This document shows positions 61,603 to 64,000 of a stretch of DNA of 64,000 bases, one piece after another (positions within the stretch are counted from its first letter, which is position 1; each line of letters opens with the position of its first letter). Origin of the DNA: Croceimicrobium sp965279135 (GTDB lineage: Bacteria > Bacteroidota > Bacteroidia > Flavobacteriales > Schleiferiaceae); assembly GCA_965279135.1 (NCBI GenBank), contig OZ257133.1, forward strand, positions 1,178,001 through 1,242,000, written 5' to 3'. The position numbers and the translations under genes were made by a program. Below the pieces are notes generated by a model, which worked only from the letters and a program-made list of their open reading frames with translations, was not told the DNA's origin and ran no database searches.

Positions 61603-64000
61603 TTACTTAATAAGCTTTAAAGTTTGGGTTCCTTTCGGTCCGTAAACCTTCATGATGAAGAGACCTTGTTGATCTGCTAAGGGAACCAAAAAGGGTATTT
61701 GAAATTCTTCCGATTCCAATAGCAGTCTACCATCCTGATTGAAGACCTCTATTTTATCCCAGGGATTAATAGCATACAGATAAATCTCTCCATTAAGATT
61801 CGTCCAATAAAGATCATTTAAGCTCTCCTTCGTTAGGGTTCTGCTAGAAAGAATTAATTCAATGGGTCTCTGCATGCTATTCCAGCTTGTTGACTCACCT
61901 TCTACAAGAGTGGTCAATTCTCCACGAGCATCTTTTAAATAGTAATTCCAATTTAAAGGCGCATCACTCAGCTCAATTTGACCATTTTGCCATAGATCAT
62001 CTCCTATACCCAAAGGAAATACCTTTAAGCCCTGAAAAGGAGGGTCCTTACGGATCATTAAGCTCTTTCCATCAGCACTTTCAAAATAGAAGGACCGATT
62101 GTTTATTTCCCCTGCCAACAGGGCGTCTTCTTTGCTCGAAAATTCGCTTTGTGCACCCTCCTGAAAAGCAAGGGCGATTTCGGATTCAAAAGTGCTGTCC
62201 AGGGCACTTCTTAGGCGCACTATATCTTGTATTTGACTTTTATGTCGAATTCTGTTGTTCCTGGCGCGCATTCCTTGAAGTAAGCCAAAGTTTCTGGTGT
62301 TCATGGAGCTCCCGGTGAGTGGGGTAGCAGAATGCACGAAGAAAGCCTGACCAGAAGGGATGTAACCATCGGCGCCATTTACTCCAACACCGCCATTGTA
62401 AGCGGCAAAATTGCTGCCATCAAATACCCAGTAGGATAAATCAAACCCATCACTGGCCAGATCTGATTTGGATGACCATTCCAAAGCGGTAGGGAAGGGA
62501 TTAGGTAAAAGGTTCCATCCACCATTGCCATCCTGCGTACTCAAGGTCTGGGTTCTACTTCTAGTCGTTCCTTTAACAGTTATTACCATGGGGATATTGC
62601 CAAAATAGGGAGGACCAAGAAAGAGGTAATATCCGTGGTTGGATGAGATTGTAGCCGTTGCATCGTGCACTGCAATCCAGGTTCCGAAAGCACTGGTTCC
62701 ATTGCTGCCGATATTGTTAGCATTGGTTTGATCTGCATCATAATAGAACATATTGCAGGTATTACAGGAAGATATACCTGCGCTGGCCGCGTAATTGATG
62801 AACCCTCCATTACTAAACTGAATATCTTCGAATGAGACATCACTAAAGGGAAATGCTATAGCATGCCAGCCTGAGCGCGAGATGTAGTATTCCTTACTTA
62901 ATTCGATCGCCGGACCTATATAGGAAGCCGATCCTAAGTTATCTGCTTCAAGCAGTAGCTCTCCGCTGGCATCATCAATACTATTGATACTCAGGCTGCC
63001 GCTTCCGGTGATAATAAGATTGGAGTTAGCTCTAAGATCTAGGCTATTCACCTCCGCATCACCATATATTTCGGCGTCTTCGCCAGGGTAGATAATCAAT
63101 TTACGATCATTACTGTTTTGATCCGGTTCTTCATTATTCTTCCAATCACTACCATTCCAGACTAATGCATTAGACGTATTCTGAAGACTTATATCATCAA
63201 TATTCCAGATTTCATTTCCGGAATTGTTTCTCACTTCAATCTTTAAAGCCAGGTTGCTTACATTTTTCAAACCAATGACTACCTGATGATAGGCATCTGC
63301 TTCTCGATACCCACCACCAGCAGGGCTAATGTTAAGGTTTTGACCATTGGAGGTGCTGATGACACCTGCAGATGTATTTGTGCCACTGCCTGTACTATAG
63401 GAGCCGAAACCCCATTTCGCATTATTGTTTCCATTAAGGGTGATGTCTGGCGTAGCGGAGAATCCTGCATTATTAATATCCAGATACACCTCAACATAAT
63501 CAGCGCCATCCGCACCATTGCCTGAGGTCAGAGCGGTTGAACTAAGACTTAAACTCAAAGTCAGACTATCGGCAGCAGAGGTACTCACCCCATCAAGAAT
63601 CAAGGTTTGGGTACCATTGTTTACCTGCCAGGAATTGGTACCATTAAGAATTCTTTCATTTGGCGGGAAATCTGCCGATCCAGTGTTACTGCTTATCTGC
63701 CCGGAGCCACTATTAATAGTCCAGGAATCATTAGCATTAGATTCAAAACCTTGAAAGTACAATTGCCCTGAGCCCACACCTTCAGCATCTGGCAAACTGA
63801 GATTTTGGGTGCTTGGAGAACTGTAGGACTGACCTGTAAAGCTGTATGCTGCGAAGCTATAGTCGCCACCCTCTGTTAATCGGGTTATTGGGCTTAGAGT
63901 CGCCGCGGGTCCGAAGTAGGCTACTGTAGCAATACCTTGAAAGCTTTGTCCGACCGTGTAAAGTCCACTCGCTCCACTGAAAACCAAATTCGAACCCGTG
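61603..64000 (-). CDS. T9SS type A sorting domain-containing surface protein, 5' end outside window
   Basis: The minus-strand frame is open from the stop at 61603 to the window edge, so the N-terminus and signal peptide are missing. At least 798 residues remain. The visible part has a jelly-roll-like domain (LSLSLSSTALTSGNGADGADY region, about 120-270 from the edge), a low-complexity beta region like those that carry polymorphic sorting-domain proteins, and a C-terminal 85 residues ending GLFIMKVYGPKGTQTLKLIK, a T9SS type A sorting signal. It converges on the giant T9SS operon from the other side. Exact role unknown. Confidence 0.82.
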   Translation of the reverse strand, partial: TGSNLVFSGASGLYTVGQSFQGIATVAYFGPAATLSPITRLTEGGDYSFAAYSFTGQSYSSPSTQNLSLPDAEGVGSGQLYFQGFESNANDSWTINSGSGQISSNTGSADFPPNERILNGTNSWQVNNGTQTLILDGVSTSAADSLTLSLSLSSTALTSGNGADGADYVEVYLDINNAGFSATPDITLNGNNNAKWGFGSYSTGSGTNTSAGVISTSNGQNLNISPAGGGYREADAYHQVVIGLKNVSNLALKIEVRNNSGNEIWNIDDISLQNTSNALVWNGSDWKNNEEPDQNSNDRKLIIYPGEDAEIYGDAEVNSLDLRANSNLIITGSGSLSINSIDDASGELLLEADNLGSASYIGPAIELSKEYYISRSGWHAIAFPFSDVSFEDIQFSNGGFINYAASAGISSCNTCNMFYYDADQTNANNIGSNGTSAFGTWIAVHDATATISSNHGYYLFLGPPYFGNIPMVITVKGTTRSRTQTLSTQDGNGGWNLLPNPFPTALEWSSKSDLASDGFDLSYWVFDGSNFAAYNGGVGVNGADGYIPSGQAFFVHSATPLTGSSMNTRNFGLLQGMRARNNRIRHKSQIQDIVRLRSALDSTFESEIALAFQEGAQSEFSSKEDALLAGEINNRSFYFESADGKSLMIRKDPPFQGLKVFPLGIGDDLWQNGQIELSDAPLNWNYYLKDARGELTTLVEGESTSWNSMQRPIELILSSRTLTKESLNDLYWTNLNGEIYLYAINPWDKIEVFNQDGRLLLESEEFQIPFLVPLADQQGLFIMKVYGPKGTQTLKLIK

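Noticed and set aside
1..64000. CRISPR arrays, insertion sequences, prophage or restriction systems
   Set aside because: No spaced short repeats, transposase, integrase, phage structural or methyltransferase genes were seen on either strand.

Overview
The window looks like a chromosomal segment of a Bacteroidota bacterium, most likely a marine-type member of the Flavobacteriales. The evidence is: many secreted proteins with type IX secretion (T9SS) C-terminal sorting domains, two large 'gliding motility-associated C-terminal' proteins, leucine dehydrogenase, an N-terminally extended NusB, the YajC/CdaR/CoaE neighbourhood, a TonB-dependent receptor with a carboxypeptidase-like N-terminal domain, and -7 promoter elements of the Bacteroidota type TAnnTTTG in front of many genes. 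Almost no gene has a recognisable Shine-Dalgarno site, and TTG or GTG starts are common in tightly packed operons. I see no CRISPR array, insertion sequence or prophage.

Layout. 1-1210: 5' part of a lipid-type ABC exporter (minus strand). 1316-7405: leucine dehydrogenase, nusB, a DUF1573 lipoprotein and yajC, then a terminator, then a CdaR/YbbR protein, coaE and nnr. 7402-11290 (minus): threonylcarbamoyl-AMP synthase, a transaldolase-like fructose-6-phosphate aldolase, a TPR/PAS sensor histidine kinase and the SRP RNA (ffs). 11380-15321: a DUF4199 membrane protein, two GT2 glycosyltransferases and a convergent GT-C type membrane enzyme. 15405-19821: a YwqK/MORN-like repeat protein, mnmA, a secreted subtilase and a nitronate monooxygenase-like protein. 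19898-26869: two tandem, partly identical 1.1-thousand-residue T9SS type B surface proteins. 27217-37844: guaB, three consecutive parvulin-type prolyl isomerases, a MoxR ATPase, pyrG, yidC and a small lipoprotein. 37846-42116 (minus): an operon of ribD, an EamA transporter, a YigZ/IMPACT protein and a secreted M4/M36-like metalloprotease. 42182-44566: hypothetical genes, two of them in an AT-rich stretch beside tRNA-Met and a decayed copy of that tRNA's 3' half. 44679-48111: START-like protein, PAP2 phosphatase, ArnT-like GT39 and a GT2. 48204-52776: TonB-dependent receptor plus secreted alpha/beta hydrolase. 52862-54986: class IV aminotransferase, YqgE and pdxH. 55337-64000: a 1949-residue T9SS adhesin-like protein, a 58-residue protein resembling PID-CTERM sorting-domain proteins, and a truncated T9SS protein.

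Together the genes form two blocks of housekeeping functions (envelope biogenesis, nucleotide synthesis, cofactors, tRNA modification) interleaved with cell-surface functions. Envelope assembly is well represented: YajC, YidC, SRP RNA, three periplasmic prolyl isomerases, PAP2 and glycosyltransferases. These would support the many exported T9SS cargo proteins.

The most notable observations are the concerted evolution of the tandem type B surface proteins, the small PID-CTERM-like protein downstream of the giant adhesin, several promoters so close to the start codon that leaderless mRNAs are predicted, and the tRNA-Met remnant next to an island of orphan genes. I did not find a convincing new multi-gene defence or biosynthetic system.
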